Shown in pieces: positions 10,063 to 18,294 of a stretch of 64,000 nt of DNA. The DNA lies in the NCBI GenBank assembly GCA_937967325.1, contig CALBSQ010000288.1, positions 1 to 64,000 of the forward strand. The letters are read 5' to 3'. The stretch comes from an uncultured Chloroflexota bacterium. Its GTDB lineage: Bacteria; Chloroflexota; UBA4733. Position 1 is the stretch's first letter. Each line of letters begins with the position of its first letter. The position numbers and the translations under genes were made by a program. The notes under the pieces are model-generated. The model saw only the letters and a program-made list of their open reading frames with translations. It made no database searches and had not been told where the DNA came from.

Positions 10063-10215
10063 GCACCGGCCTTGACATCCACGTCGGGCGTGATGTGCGG
10101 AGCACGGTTGAGGCGCCGTGGACTGAGATACGTTCGCGCGCGCGGGCCGAGTCGCGAGTCGGTACCATCGTAACGTGGCGACCAAAGGACATGGAGCAAC
10201 GAGAGATCGCGTGCC

Positions 10216-10380
10216 ATGAATGCTGAGGAGATGCAGCGCTACCTGCGCATGCTCGGTGAGGAGTTGCAGCGGCGCGGAGTCACGGGCGAGATCATGCCCG
10301 CCGGAGGCGCCGTTATGCTGTTGGTGATCGGGAACCGGCCGACGACAAGGGACATCGACGCCTATAGCCTGTTCAAGTAG
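10216..10380 (+). pseudogene. Truncated DUF6036-type nucleotidyltransferase
   Basis: Fifty-four residues remain. They match the N-terminus of DUF6036/AbiEii-like nucleotidyltransferases: MLGEELQRRGVTGEIM, GGAVMLL, then TTRDIDAY, where DxD would bind metal. The frame ends at TAG (10378-10380) directly after the motif, and PEGAP, which normally continues the family, is read after the stop. The remaining 100 or so residues are missing, so the enzyme cannot be functional. The partner gene follows at 10397. Confidence 0.65.
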
Positions 10381-10396
10381 CCTGAGGGAGCGCCGC

Positions 10397-10772
10397 ATGC
10401 GTACTCGCCACTCCTTCGACTGGCATCCGGGAACCGGAGCACCCATGGGTAGCGATCGGCGACTTCCTGGACGGTTGGCGCCGCGCCGCGCAGGAGGACC
10501 GCCCGGCATTGGTGGAGGCGGCCATCGCCGCGCCGGAAGGAGCCTTGGGGCAGCGGCGTTGGGCGGCCTCCTGCGCGGCGACGGTCGAGTGGCTGTGCCG
10601 CCAGGATCAGCTCCCCAGCCCGGCCCGGACCGGTAACGACGCCTACCGGCTCGACCGGCCCTGGTTCCTTTATCCGGGCCACCTGCTGCGCGCCTGGCAA
10701 CTGGCGACGCCGCCGGCGCCGTTCAAGCAGCGAAACATCTTCGGGGGAGATCGCATGCTGGATCGGGTCTAG
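10397..10772 (+). pseudogene. Frameshifted partner of the nucleotidyltransferase
   Basis: The gene starts MRTRHSFDWHPG in one frame. After the CCC codon near 10443 one extra A shifts the frame, and the homologous sequence continues in the next frame as WVAIGDFLDGWRR and on to LDRPWFLYPGHLLRAWQLA and FKQRNIFGGDRMLDRV at 10772. I recall this roughly 125-residue protein as the usual neighbour of DUF6036 nucleotidyltransferases, possibly a toxin-antitoxin-like pair. Its function is not established. Confidence 0.6.
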
Positions 10773-10821
10773 CCGGCGTCGGGACGGAGGGGCCGACCGG
10801 TCGAGCTGGCGGCAGGGATCG

Positions 10822-11016
10822 CTACTCGAGCGCCGTGGCCGGCAGACGGCTCTGCCGGGTCGCCAGGCGCCTGATCCAGCGCAGCGCCAGGCTTCCGCCA
10901 GGGCGGGGTCGCGGCGCCCGCGACACATCGGTCACGACGCCGTGCTGGAACTCGCGCGCCACGGCGTTCAGGCGCTCCTCGCAGCGTTTATGTGCCATCA
11001 GGTGCAGTTGCAGCAT
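10822..11016 (-). CDS. Small basic protein, subtype C copy 1
   Basis: The product has 64 residues and starts MLQLHLMAHKRCEERLNAVA; the C-terminal half is basic, with a WIRRLATR helix. Copy 2 at 22022-22216 matches across its full length. The layout (helix with E-R-x2-A/E-A, Arg/Pro linker, amphipathic C-terminal helix) and the length equal subtypes A and B, so the three look like diverged paralogs. It is the last gene of the minus-strand cluster that starts at 11919, after the broken propeller gene. Function is unknown. Confidence 0.72.
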   Translation of the reverse strand: MLQLHLMAHKRCEERLNAVAREFQHGVVTDVSRAPRPRPGGSLALRWIRRLATRQSRLPATALE

Positions 11017-11043
11017 CTCGGCTCCCCTGTTCTTCTCTCTACG

Positions 11044-11359
11044 TCAAATGGGACCTTCGCGTACTGGACAGCCGCCGGGCGAGTGGCGCGGCCATCGGGC
11101 CGTGGCCCCGCTCACCCTTGGCGCGGCGCGGTCGCCGCCGTCGACCACGTACACCCGATTGGTCCCGGGATTCATGGTCACGGCCATCGGTACACTCGGC
11201 AAGGAGACGGCGTTGGTAACCGCCAGCGCGGGCCACGGCAGCGCGCCCAGACCGGTGACGCTCAGCAGCACGAGGGCGCCGCCCAGCAAGCATGGACCGT
11301 CGACAGCGGAAGACCAGCAGGAGCAGGAAGCGTGCTCGACTGTCGGCGAGGGATACCAT
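11044..11359 (-). pseudogene. Truncated, frameshifted YVTN propeller protein
   Basis: The N-terminus MVSLADSRARFLLLLVFRCR matches the start of the propeller gene at 14190. A frameshift near 11295 moves the homology to another frame (LLGGALVLLSVTGLGALPW, then NPGTNRVYVVDGGD), after which it stops. Only the signal/membrane segment and one YVTN repeat remain, so most of the propeller was deleted. The small-gene order around it (A, B, propeller) matches the 13076-14750 cluster. Confidence 0.75.
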
Positions 11360-11432
11360 GATTCACTCCCTGTCCTCCTGACTGGTCCGGTCGGGCCGCG
11401 GTAGCGTCGGCCCGACCGGTCGGTAGTGCTGC

Positions 11433-11624
11433 TCAGGCGTTGCGCACGGCCGAGCTGCTCCACCGCTGGGCCAGCAGCCGGACCAGCCGCTGGAGCGGAT
11501 GCATCCCAGCCGAGCCGTGACGCCGGTCCCGCGACCCTTCGATGGCGACACCGCGGGCGGCGCGTTGCGCCTCCTTGATGCGGTCCTCGTGGAGTTGCTG
11601 GGCAAGAATCGGGACGTGGTACAT
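11433..11624 (-). CDS. Small basic protein, subtype B copy 2
   Basis: This 63-residue protein differs from copy 1 (4632-4823) at only a few positions, such as FHEDRV to LHEDRI and GGSAVRNA to SSSAVRNA. It keeps the N-terminal charged helix, the DRRHGSAGMHPLQRL linker and the C-terminal LVRLLAQRW helix. It follows the subtype A gene at 11728-11919 by 103 bases, as in the other clusters, and precedes the truncated propeller gene. No named family is recognised. Confidence 0.75.
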   Translation of the reverse strand: MYHVPILAQQLHEDRIKEAQRAARGVAIEGSRDRRHGSAGMHPLQRLVRLLAQRWSSSAVRNA

Positions 11625-11727
11625 TCCGAGCCCTCACTTCCTTCTGACGCGTTCGAGCCTGTGTCGCCTGATCGGCGTGTACAAGCTCCGGTGGGCCGGC
11701 CCGCTGCCGTCAGAGCGCGGCCGGTGC

Positions 11728-11919
11728 TCACCCCTGGCGCGGCGCGGCCGCCGTCGCCCGGCGGCGCAGGACGCGGAACCAGGCTGGGACCCAGCCGGCC
11801 GAACGCCGGGGCGTGGTCGCCCGCTGGGATCGCCGGAGGGCCTGATAGCGGCGCTCTTCCTCCGCCTCCTGGAGCCGCTGCTGGTACAACTGTTGGGGCA
11901 GTCGCTCATCGAAGAACAT
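11728..11919 (-). CDS. Small basic protein, subtype A copy 2
   Basis: The product has 63 residues and starts MFFDERLPQQLYQQRLQEAE. ATG at 11919 follows a strong GAAGGAGG ribosome binding site, better than in copy 1. Differences from copy 1 cluster at the C-terminal end (LRRRATAAAPRQG). It is the first gene of the minus-strand cluster A2, B2, broken propeller, C1. The leader upstream carries hairpin and palindrome copies 2. The divergent neighbour here is a DUF433/DUF5615 pair rather than a regulator. Confidence 0.78.
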   Translation of the reverse strand: MFFDERLPQQLYQQRLQEAEEERRYQALRRSQRATTPRRSAGWVPAWFRVLRRRATAAAPRQG

Positions 11920-11939
11920 CGCGCGCCTCCTTCGTTCCT

Positions 11940-11961
11940 GGTCGAACGGTCTCGTCCGACC
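11940..11961 (-). promoter_or_regulatory. Leader hairpin upstream of subtype A copy 2
   Basis: The arms match copy 1 except for one change that gives a G-T (G-U in RNA) pair in the stem, so the hairpin still forms. It lies directly before the ribosome binding site. Confidence 0.55.
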
Positions 11962-12003
11962 TGTCGCCATGCTGCGCCATTGCGCCGTCCGGTTCTGTCA
12001 AGG

Positions 12004-12026
12004 GGTTCACAGAAGCACCGTGAACC
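12004..12026. promoter_or_regulatory. Leader palindrome copy 2
   Basis: GGTTCACAG-N5-CCGTGAACC, one mismatch from perfect, has the same AAGCA centre as copy 1. On the minus strand TTGACA follows it immediately, so a bound protein could overlap the -35 box. The rest of 12027-12200 holds conserved leader bases and a TACAAT box (12165-12170) for the plus-strand pair at 12201. Confidence 0.55.
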
Positions 12027-12200
12027 ATTGCACACAACACGCCGGCCTCCTGGCGAATGGACTAACAGATGAACGCGCGGGCAGGGCGATTTGGGTCTCC
12101 CGCTCACCGGTTGGGCGTGCTCCGGGTACGTAAGGCTGGGCATCGCTCGGGGTAGCTGGTGTAGTACAATGGCTACAGACCAGGAGGCGAGAAGAGAGCC

Positions 12201-12620
12201 ATGGCGAACAATCCGGTCAGCCTGCGCATTCCAGCGGAGACCCGCGCTGCCATTGACGACACGGTCCGTCGCACCGGACGGGACCTCTCCAGCGTCGTGA
12301 ACGAGATGCTGGGCGAGGCGGTGAAGCTGCGCCGCATCCCCGGCGTCGCCTTTGCCGATGGCGCAAACGGGCGCGTCGCCGTCATCGCCGGAACGGGGCT
12401 GGAGGTCTGGGAAGTTATCGACCAGTTCCGCGCGATGGGCGAGGACTGGGATGGCCTCAAGGCGGGCTTTGACTGGCTGTCCGACTTCCAGCTTCGCGCC
12501 GCCCTGGCCTACGCCGAGGCCTACCCGGAAGAGATCAAGGTCCAGGTGAACGACAATGCTTCGTGGACGCCGGATCGAGTCTGGTCCAGGTACCCTTTCA
12601 TGAAGCCGCCGGCTCGCTAG
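12201..12620 (+). CDS. DUF433-family antitoxin
   Basis: The protein has 139 residues. The first 45 look like a ribbon-helix-helix DNA-binding region (VSLRIPAETRAAIDD). Residues about 55-110 are a DUF433 domain (IAGTGLEVWEVIDQF, DFQLRAALAYAEAYPEEI). DUF433 proteins are the antitoxin side of VapBC-like pairs and normally bind their own promoter. ATG at 12201 follows AGGAGGCGAGAAGAG, and TACAAT at 12165-12170 is a likely -10 box. The stop overlaps the GTG start of the toxin by one base, so translation is coupled. Confidence 0.82.
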   Translation: MANNPVSLRIPAETRAAIDDTVRRTGRDLSSVVNEMLGEAVKLRRIPGVAFADGANGRVAVIAGTGLEVWEVIDQFRAMGEDWDGLKAGFDWLSDFQLRAALAYAEAYPEEIKVQVNDNASWTPDRVWSRYPFMKPPAR

Positions 12621-12982
12621 TGCGTTTCTACCTCGACGAGGATCTTCCAGCGCGGGTTGCCGCGCTCGCCCGCGCCCAGGGGCTCGACGTGATCAGCTCG
12701 CACGAATGTGGTCGAGACCGCCTGCCGGACGACGAGCAGCTTCGCCTGGCGGGGCAGGACGGCCGCTGCCTGGTCACGCGCAACGCCCGCGACTTCGTGC
12801 CGCTCACACGCGACTTCACCGAGCGCCAGTGGCCGCACGCCGGGGTTCTGATCGTGTCGCGCTCGCTCCCGAACCACGCCTTCGCTCGCATCGCGCGGGC
12901 GCTCGTGGCCTTCGCCCATAGGCAGGACGACAACCTCCTCGCCTACACCGTGCAGTTCCTCAGCGCGGACGCCAGCGACTGA
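12620..12982 (+). CDS. DUF5615 PIN-like toxin
   Basis: The 120-residue product begins at GTG 12620 with VRFYLDEDLPARVAALARAQ, and the family's acidic residues are visible: D in YLDED, DDEQL and TRNARDF. DUF5615 proteins have a Mut7-C/PIN-like RNase fold and pair with DUF433 antitoxins. The GTG overlaps the antitoxin TAG (TAGTG), which decides this start over an upstream in-frame ATG at 12563. The pair looks intact, in contrast to the relic at 9873-10062. Confidence 0.85.
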   Translation: MRFYLDEDLPARVAALARAQGLDVISSHECGRDRLPDDEQLRLAGQDGRCLVTRNARDFVPLTRDFTERQWPHAGVLIVSRSLPNHAFARIARALVAFAHRQDDNLLAYTVQFLSADASD

Positions 12983-13075
12983 GCCCGGCGCCTTTGCAGC
13001 ACTCGTTCCTTCACGGCTTCGCCCTGCGCTACAGTGGCGCCAGCATTGCGTCCCGGTCCGCTGTGCTGCTACAGA

Positions 13076-14190
13076 CTAGGCGCAGCGGCGCTGTTTGGCC
13101 TCTTCCGCCGGCAAGAGCGCGGCCGGGTCGGCGCGGAGGATGACGCGAGCCGTGGGCGGCCCCCAGCGATGTTCCTGGAGCGTCCAGACGGTGTGGTCGC
13201 CGCCGTCCACCACGTAGACCCGATTGGTCGCCGCGTTGACTGCGATCGCTTGTGGCTCCCGTCCCACCGGCACGGTCGTCAGCAGGCGGTTGCTCCCGCC
13301 GTCCAGCACGGCCAGGCCGCCCTCGGCGTTGGCTGCGTAGACCCAATCCGTCGTCTCGTTGACGCCGATCTCGTCCGGTATCCCCCCGACCACCACGGTG
13401 GCCAGGAGTGCGTTGCTCGCCCCGTCCAGCACGGAGACGGTGTGGCCGGCTCGATTGCTCACGTAGACGCGATTGGTCCGTGCGTTGACGGCGACGTGAC
13501 TGGGGAACGGCCCGACTTGGCCGGTGGCGAGCACCGCGTTGGTCCCTCCATCCAGCACCGACACCGTGCCGTCGAGGCCGTTGGCCACATAGATGCGATT
13601 GGTCAGGGAGTTTGCGGCCACGCCCAGCGGCCCCTCCCAATCTGGACCTGGGTCAACACGGTGTCGCGCTCGCCGTCCAGCACCACGACCGTGCCGGCAG
13701 GCCGTCCGTCACCGCGATCGCTCGTCACATAGACGCGGTTGGTCCAGGGATTGACGGCCATGCCGTGGGCAATCGCGCTGATAACGACGCTGGTGAGCTC
13801 GGTGTTGGACGCCCCGGCGAGGACGCTCACGCGGCCCGACACATCGGCGACGTAGACGTGCTCGGTCACCGCAGTCACGGCCAGGGCGCCCAGGAAGCCG
13901 CCGCCGAGCGTGACGCTGCGCAGGGCGCCCGTGCCGGAGCCGTCCAGCGACCACACCGCGATGGATGGATTGTTAGTCGTAAGGTAGAGGCGATTGGTCG
14001 CCGGATTGATGGCGACGGCCATCGGTGTGCCCGGCAACGAGACGGAGTTGGCAACAGCCGGCGCGGACCATAGCAGCGCGGTCAGGCCGGTGACGCTCAG
14101 CAGCATGAGGGCGCCGCCCAGCAGGGACAGTCGAAAGCGGAAGACCGGCAGGAGCAGGAAGGGCGCTCGACTGCCGGCGAGGAATATCAC
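13076..14190 (-). pseudogene. YVTN beta-propeller protein, interrupted by one frameshift
   Basis: The first part (14190 to about 13625) encodes a signal or membrane segment (residues about 10-48, LLGGALMLLSVTGLTALLW) and YVTN-type repeats such as NPATNRLYLTT and NPWTNRVYVTSD. Near 13625 one base appears lost; homology continues in another frame (VAANSLTNRIYVANG) with four more repeats to 13076. Joined, it would give about 371 residues, a typical secreted propeller. A sequencing error or real decay are both possible. It follows the B3/A3 genes, and a shorter wreck of the same protein sits after B2/A2. Confidence 0.78.
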
Positions 14191-14263
14191 GGTTCACCCC
14201 CTGTCCTCCTGACGGTTCGGGTCGGGCCGACGCTGCCGCGGCCCGACCCGACGGTAGTGCTCC

Positions 14264-14455
14264 TCACGCGTTCCGCATGGCCGAGCCGCTCCACCGCTGG
14301 GCCAGCATGCGGACCAGCCGCTGGAGCGGGTGCATCCCCGCCGAGCGGCGACGCCGGTCCCGCGGCGCCTCGATGGCGACACCGCGGGCGGCACGCTGCG
14401 CATCCTTGATGCGGTCCTCGTGGAATTGTTGAGCGAGCATTGGGACGTGGTACAT
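14264..14455 (-). CDS. Small basic protein, subtype B copy 3
   Basis: This 63-residue protein is the most diverged of the three B copies (MYHVPMLAQQFHEDRIKDAQ, DRRRRSAGMHP, SGSAMRNA), but every change keeps charge or hydrophobicity, which suggests selection on protein sequence. It follows A3 by 103 bases and precedes the propeller gene by 73, which makes an A-B-propeller operon likely. Function is not known. Confidence 0.75.
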   Translation of the reverse strand: MYHVPMLAQQFHEDRIKDAQRAARGVAIEAPRDRRRRSAGMHPLQRLVRMLAQRWSGSAMRNA

Positions 14456-14558
14456 GCGTGGCCCTCACTTCCTGCTGACGCGTTCGATCCTGAGTAGCCT
14501 GATCGCCGTGTACAAGCTCCGGTGGGTCCGCCCGCGGCCGCCAGAGCGCGGCCGATCC

Positions 14559-14750
14559 TCACCCTTGCCACGGCGCGCTCGCCGCCGCCCGGCGGCTGAG
14601 GACGCGGAACCAGGCAGGAATCCACCCGGCCGCATGCTGGGCCTTGGCCGCCTGCCGCGACCGGCGGAGCGCCCGGTACTGGCGCTCTTCCTCCGCCTCC
14701 TGGAGCCGCTCCTGGCAAAGCTGCTGGGGTAGTCGCTCATCGAAGAACAT
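14559..14750 (-). CDS. Small basic protein, subtype A copy 3
   Basis: The product has 63 residues: MFFDERLPQQLCQERLQEAE, then QYRALRRSRQAAKAQHAAGW and the WIPAWFRVLSRR helix. It shares the QYRALRRSRQAA variant with copy 4 (22320-22511), while copies 1 and 2 share RYQALRRSQRATTPRR, so the four form two pairs. ATG at 14750 follows AAGAGGTG. Upstream lies the leader with hairpin and palindrome, and the divergent gene is the complete regulator at 15111. Confidence 0.78.
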   Translation of the reverse strand: MFFDERLPQQLCQERLQEAEEERQYRALRRSRQAAKAQHAAGWIPAWFRVLSRRAAASAPWQG

Positions 14751-14768
14751 CGCGCACCTCTTCTTCCT

Positions 14769-14790
14769 GGTCCCGCGGTCGCACTGGACC
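14769..14790 (-). promoter_or_regulatory. Leader hairpin upstream of subtype A copy 3
   Basis: This is the most diverged version. Only the outer GGTCC and GGACC arms still pair, around a longer loop. The position before the ribosome binding site is the same as in the other copies. Confidence 0.4.
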
Positions 14791-14832
14791 TATCGCCATG
14801 TTGCGCCATTGCGCCGCCCGGGTCTGTAAAGG

Positions 14833-14855
14833 AGTTCACATTGCTTCCGTGAACT
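14833..14855. promoter_or_regulatory. Leader palindrome copy 3
   Basis: AGTTCAC-N9-GTGAACT is a perfect 7-bp inverted repeat with a changed centre relative to copies 1 and 2. TTTACA follows on the minus strand. Bases 14751-15110 between A3 and the regulator hold only this leader and its conserved flank (CAGCTAAACG, GGCGATTTGGGGCGCC). Confidence 0.5.
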
Positions 14856-15110
14856 GCTGCACATTGGACGGAGCGAATCCATCCGCCGCTTAGCGAGCCG
14901 TCTGACAGCTAAACGCCAGCGTGGGGCGATTTGGGGCGCCTGGGTGTCGTCGATAGGTACGCCGTACCTTCCGCTGCACCACCTGCCCATGCGGTGTCGG
15001 GTCGCCGTCTGTCCGCTCCCTTGACGCTGCGCCCGCTGGGCAGTAGGCTGCTGTGTAGCCACACGTCCGCGCCGCTGCCACGGCAAGCCCCGTGTGGCGG
15101 GAGGTCGCGC

Positions 15111-17774
15111 ATGCCCGATCTGCCGACCGGCACGGTCACCTTCCTGTACACCGACATCGAGGGCAGCACGCGGCTGTGGGAGCGGCACCCCGACGCGATG
15201 CGCCGCGCCGTGGACGGGCACCTGGCCCTGCTGCGCGACGCCGTCGTGGCCCGGGGCGGGGTGGTCTTCCGCACGGTGGGCGACGGCCTCTGCGCCGCCT
15301 TCGCGGTCGCCCCGCAGGCCGTCGCGGCGGCGCTGGCGGCCCAGCAGGCGCTGCTGGCCGAGCCGTGGGAGGAGACGGGGCTGCTGCGCGTGCGGATGGC
15401 CCTGCACACCGGGGCGGCAGCGGTGCAGGGCGGCGACTACGTGGGGGCCTGCCTCAACCGGCTGGGGCGCCTGCTGGCGGCGGGGCACGGCGGGCAGGCG
15501 CTGCTCTCCCAGGCGACGGCGGAGCTGGTCCGCGAGGCCCTGCCAGAGGGGGCTGGCCTGCGGGATCTGGGCGAGCAGCGCCTGCGCGACCTGGAGCGGG
15601 CGGAACACGTCTACCAACTCGTCCATCCCTCCCTGCCCGCCGACTTCTCACCGCTCCAGTCGCTCGACGCCGCCCGCCACAACCTGCCGCTCCAACTCAC
15701 CAGCTTCGTCGGCCGGGAGCAGGAGCTCGGCCAGATCAAGCAGGAGCTGGAGCGCGCCCGGCTGCTCACCCTCACCGGCGTCGGCGGCTGCGGCAAGACG
15801 CGCCTGGCGCTCCAGGTCGCCGCCGAGCTGCTGGAGCGCTACCCCGACGGCGTCTGGCTGGTGGAGCTGGCGCCGCTGGCCGATCCGGCGCTCCTGCCCG
15901 GCGCCATCGCCGCGGCGCTGGGCGTGCGGGAGGCGCCGGGGCAAACCATCCTGGAGACGCTGCTCGGCGTGTTGCGGGACAAGCGCTTACTGTTGGTGCT
16001 CGACAACTGCGAGCACCTGCTGGATGCCTGCGCCCACGTCGCCGACGCCCTCCTGCGGCGATGCCCCGGGGTCCAGTTGCTCGCGACCAGCCGTGAGGCG
16101 CTCGGCATCGCGGGCGAGGTGAGCTGGCGCGTGCCCTCCCTTGCCATCCCCACGGCGGACGCCGCCGTGTCCCTGGACGCGCTGCTGCGCTGCGACGCCG
16201 TGCGGCTGTTCATCGACCGCGCCCTGGCGGTGCAGCCGGCGTTCCAGTTGACCAACCAGAACGCGCCGGCCGTCGCCCAGATTTGCGCCCGACTGGATGG
16301 CATCCCGCTGGCCATCGAGCTCGCTGGTGCTCGGGTGCGCATGCTGCCACCGGAGCAGTTGCTGGCGCGGCTGGAGGATCGCTTCCGGCTGCTCACGGGT
16401 GGCAGCCGCACCGCGTTGGAACGGCACCAGACGCTCCAGGCAGCGGTGGACTGGAGTTACGCCCTGCTCACCGAGCCGGAGCGACTGCTGCTCAACCGGC
16501 TCTCGGTGTTCGCGGGTGGCTGGACGCTCGAGGCCGCGGAAGCCGTCTGCGCCGGTGACGGGATCGAGTCGTGGGACGTGCTCGACGTGCTGACGCGCCT
16601 GGCGGACAAGTCGCTCGCGGTCGTCGGGGAACAGCGAGACAGCACCGCCCGCTATGGGCTGTTGGAGACGCTGCGCCAGTACACCAGGCAGCACCTGAGC
16701 ACCAGCGGAGAGGCTGAGGCGATGCACGAGCGTCACGCCGCCTACTTTATTGCGCTCGCCAATCAAGTGGGTGGGCCGCACGTCGAGGTCCCCGCGTCTT
16801 GGCTGGACGTGATGGACCGAGAGGTCGACAATGTTCGCGCCGCCCTGCGATGGCTCGTGGAGCACGGCCCGCACGACGCCGCCCTGCGCCTCGCCTACCA
16901 GGCAGCACGGCTGTGGGGCTACCGCGGCAACCTGGCCGAGGGGTTGGCCAGACTTCGGGAAGTGCTGGCGCTCCCCGCCACGGCATCGCCGACCTCCGAC
17001 CGCGCCTTTGCGCTCTTTTGGGCAAGCATATTTGCGCGCTACAGTGGCGACCGGGCGGCGGCCCATGCCTTCGGGAAGGAGAGCCTGGCCTGCTCACAAG
17101 CCATCGGCGACCAACGCGGCGCCGCGTACGCCACGGGCTATGTCGGCCTGGTGTTCCAAGAGGAAGGCGACTACCAGGCGGCGCTGTCCTGGCACGAGCG
17201 GGCCCTGGCGCTGCACCGTGAAGTGAGCGACGAGGCAGGCGCCGCTAGCGAGCTTGACCGCATTGCACAGGCTGTCAACGCGTTGGGCGACGCTAGGGAG
17301 GCCCGCCGCCTGCACGAGCAGGCGCTGACCATCCGCCGGCGACTGGGTACCGTGTTCGGCCTGGGCTGGTCATTGGCGCACGTCGGCGACTTGGCGGCGG
17401 ACCGGGACGACTACGACCTGGCTCGCTCGCTCTATGCCGAAAGCCTGACCGTCGTTCGCCGGGTCGCGTACCAGCCCATTGTCGCCAAAGCGCTGGAAGG
17501 ACTTGCCGCCGTCGCTGCTGCCAATGCGAATGGCGAGCGTGCGCTGCGGCTCTTGGGTGCGGCCACGGTGCTTCACGAGACCGCCGGCGCCCGGATGCCA
17601 CCAGCGGACCAGGCGCGCGTCCAGCGCGTCACCGCGCGTGCCCGCGCCTGCGCCAGGCCCGCCGCAGCCGACGCCGCCTGGAGTGCCGGCCGCGCGATGC
17701 CTCGCGAGGAGGCGATCGCCTACGCCCTCGAAGACGCTCCTGAAGGGACCGAGCAGACCTCTAGGCCGGCCTGA
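15111..17774 (+). CDS. Cyclase/NB-ARC/TPR regulator 2
   Basis: The protein has 887 residues. The cyclase domain (1-170) has FLYTDIEGST, TVGDGLCAAF and the LNRLGRLL segment, where the usual N-x3-R spacing is kept. The NB-ARC ATPase has P-loop GVGGCGKT near 221 and LLVLDNCEHL. The winged helix has LSVFAGGWTLEAAEAVCAG; TPR-like repeats fill the rest. ATG at 15111 follows GGGAGG and matches the family start MPDLPTGTVTF. It is divergent from the A3 small-gene operon, sharing the leader. Bases 15160-16306 are apparently identical to 19321-20467 in regulator 3, while the front few residues and everything after the ATPase differ. This points to recent gene conversion. Confidence 0.92.
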   Translation: MPDLPTGTVTFLYTDIEGSTRLWERHPDAMRRAVDGHLALLRDAVVARGGVVFRTVGDGLCAAFAVAPQAVAAALAAQQALLAEPWEETGLLRVRMALHTGAAAVQGGDYVGACLNRLGRLLAAGHGGQALLSQATAELVREALPEGAGLRDLGEQRLRDLERAEHVYQLVHPSLPADFSPLQSLDAARHNLPLQLTSFVGREQELGQIKQELERARLLTLTGVGGCGKTRLALQVAAELLERYPDGVWLVELAPLADPALLPGAIAAALGVREAPGQTILETLLGVLRDKRLLLVLDNCEHLLDACAHVADALLRRCPGVQLLATSREALGIAGEVSWRVPSLAIPTADAAVSLDALLRCDAVRLFIDRALAVQPAFQLTNQNAPAVAQICARLDGIPLAIELAGARVRMLPPEQLLARLEDRFRLLTGGSRTALERHQTLQAAVDWSYALLTEPERLLLNRLSVFAGGWTLEAAEAVCAGDGIESWDVLDVLTRLADKSLAVVGEQRDSTARYGLLETLRQYTRQHLSTSGEAEAMHERHAAYFIALANQVGGPHVEVPASWLDVMDREVDNVRAALRWLVEHGPHDAALRLAYQAARLWGYRGNLAEGLARLREVLALPATASPTSDRAFALFWASIFARYSGDRAAAHAFGKESLACSQAIGDQRGAAYATGYVGLVFQEEGDYQAALSWHERALALHREVSDEAGAASELDRIAQAVNALGDAREARRLHEQALTIRRRLGTVFGLGWSLAHVGDLAADRDDYDLARSLYAESLTVVRRVAYQPIVAKALEGLAAVAAANANGERALRLLGAATVLHETAGARMPPADQARVQRVTARARACARPAAADAAWSAGRAMPREEAIAYALEDAPEGTEQTSRPA
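15160..16306 (+). repeat. 1147-bp direct repeat, copy 1
   Basis: This block appears identical base for base to 19321-20467, 4161 bases downstream; translations agree in more than one frame, so silent sites match too. It covers most of the cyclase domain and the ATPase core. The first difference after it is G at 16307 against C at 20468. Confidence 0.85.
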
Positions 17775-17816
17775 CCAAGCTCACCCACTGCTGTTCACCG
17801 GCTCCCACATTGCCGG

Positions 17817-18254
17817 CTATCGTGGTGGCTGGTCCGGCCAATCCTCACCGCGCTCCGCTCGATGCGCGGCGAGCCGTGCCCGCATGCCGGTAAAGAACGC
17901 CGGACGCTGGGCCTCGACGGTGGCCTGGTGGGTCGCGAGCAGCTCGTGCGTCGCGCGGAAGCCCGCGTCAAACTCCCCCTGATGCTCGAGATAGTAGGTG
18001 ATGGCGCCGTAGATCGCGACGAGCGGGAGGCTGGGGAAAGACTCCCGGATGCGCCCGGGCACGGCGCCCCGCTGCCAGCTCGCGATGACGCTGTGAAGGG
18101 TGACGCGGCTGTCAGCGACGAAGAGCTCGCCCTCGCGCCGTTGGACGTACGACGCGACCGCGCTCCTGCCGGCGCCTCCCCGATGGCGCTCGCCCAGGCG
18201 CCGGCAGGATGGTCCGCCGGGCAGAGTGCGGCAACTGCCCGTAGTGTAGCACAC
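17817..18254 (-). CDS. DUF433-family protein, start uncertain
   Basis: The conserved part runs from YVQRREGELFVADSRVTL to the C-terminus and includes VIASWQRGAVPGRI and LPLVAIYGAITYYLEH, the DUF433 pattern. The frame opens at GTG 18254, but those first codons overlap a likely promoter (TACACT) and the next 35 residues do not look conserved, so the true start is probably further in; no ATG or GTG is available there. It follows the DUF5615 toxin by 40 bases on the same strand. Its 3' end is nearly identical to the relic at 10004-10055. It may be an antitoxin. Confidence 0.7.
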   Translation of the reverse strand: MCYTTGSCRTLPGGPSCRRLGERHRGGAGRSAVASYVQRREGELFVADSRVTLHSVIASWQRGAVPGRIRESFPSLPLVAIYGAITYYLEHQGEFDAGFRATHELLATHQATVEAQRPAFFTGMRARLAAHRAERGEDWPDQPPR

Positions 18255-18294
18255 GGGCGGCCTCCCACTCCTGAGCGGCCCGCGTCGGGCGCCC

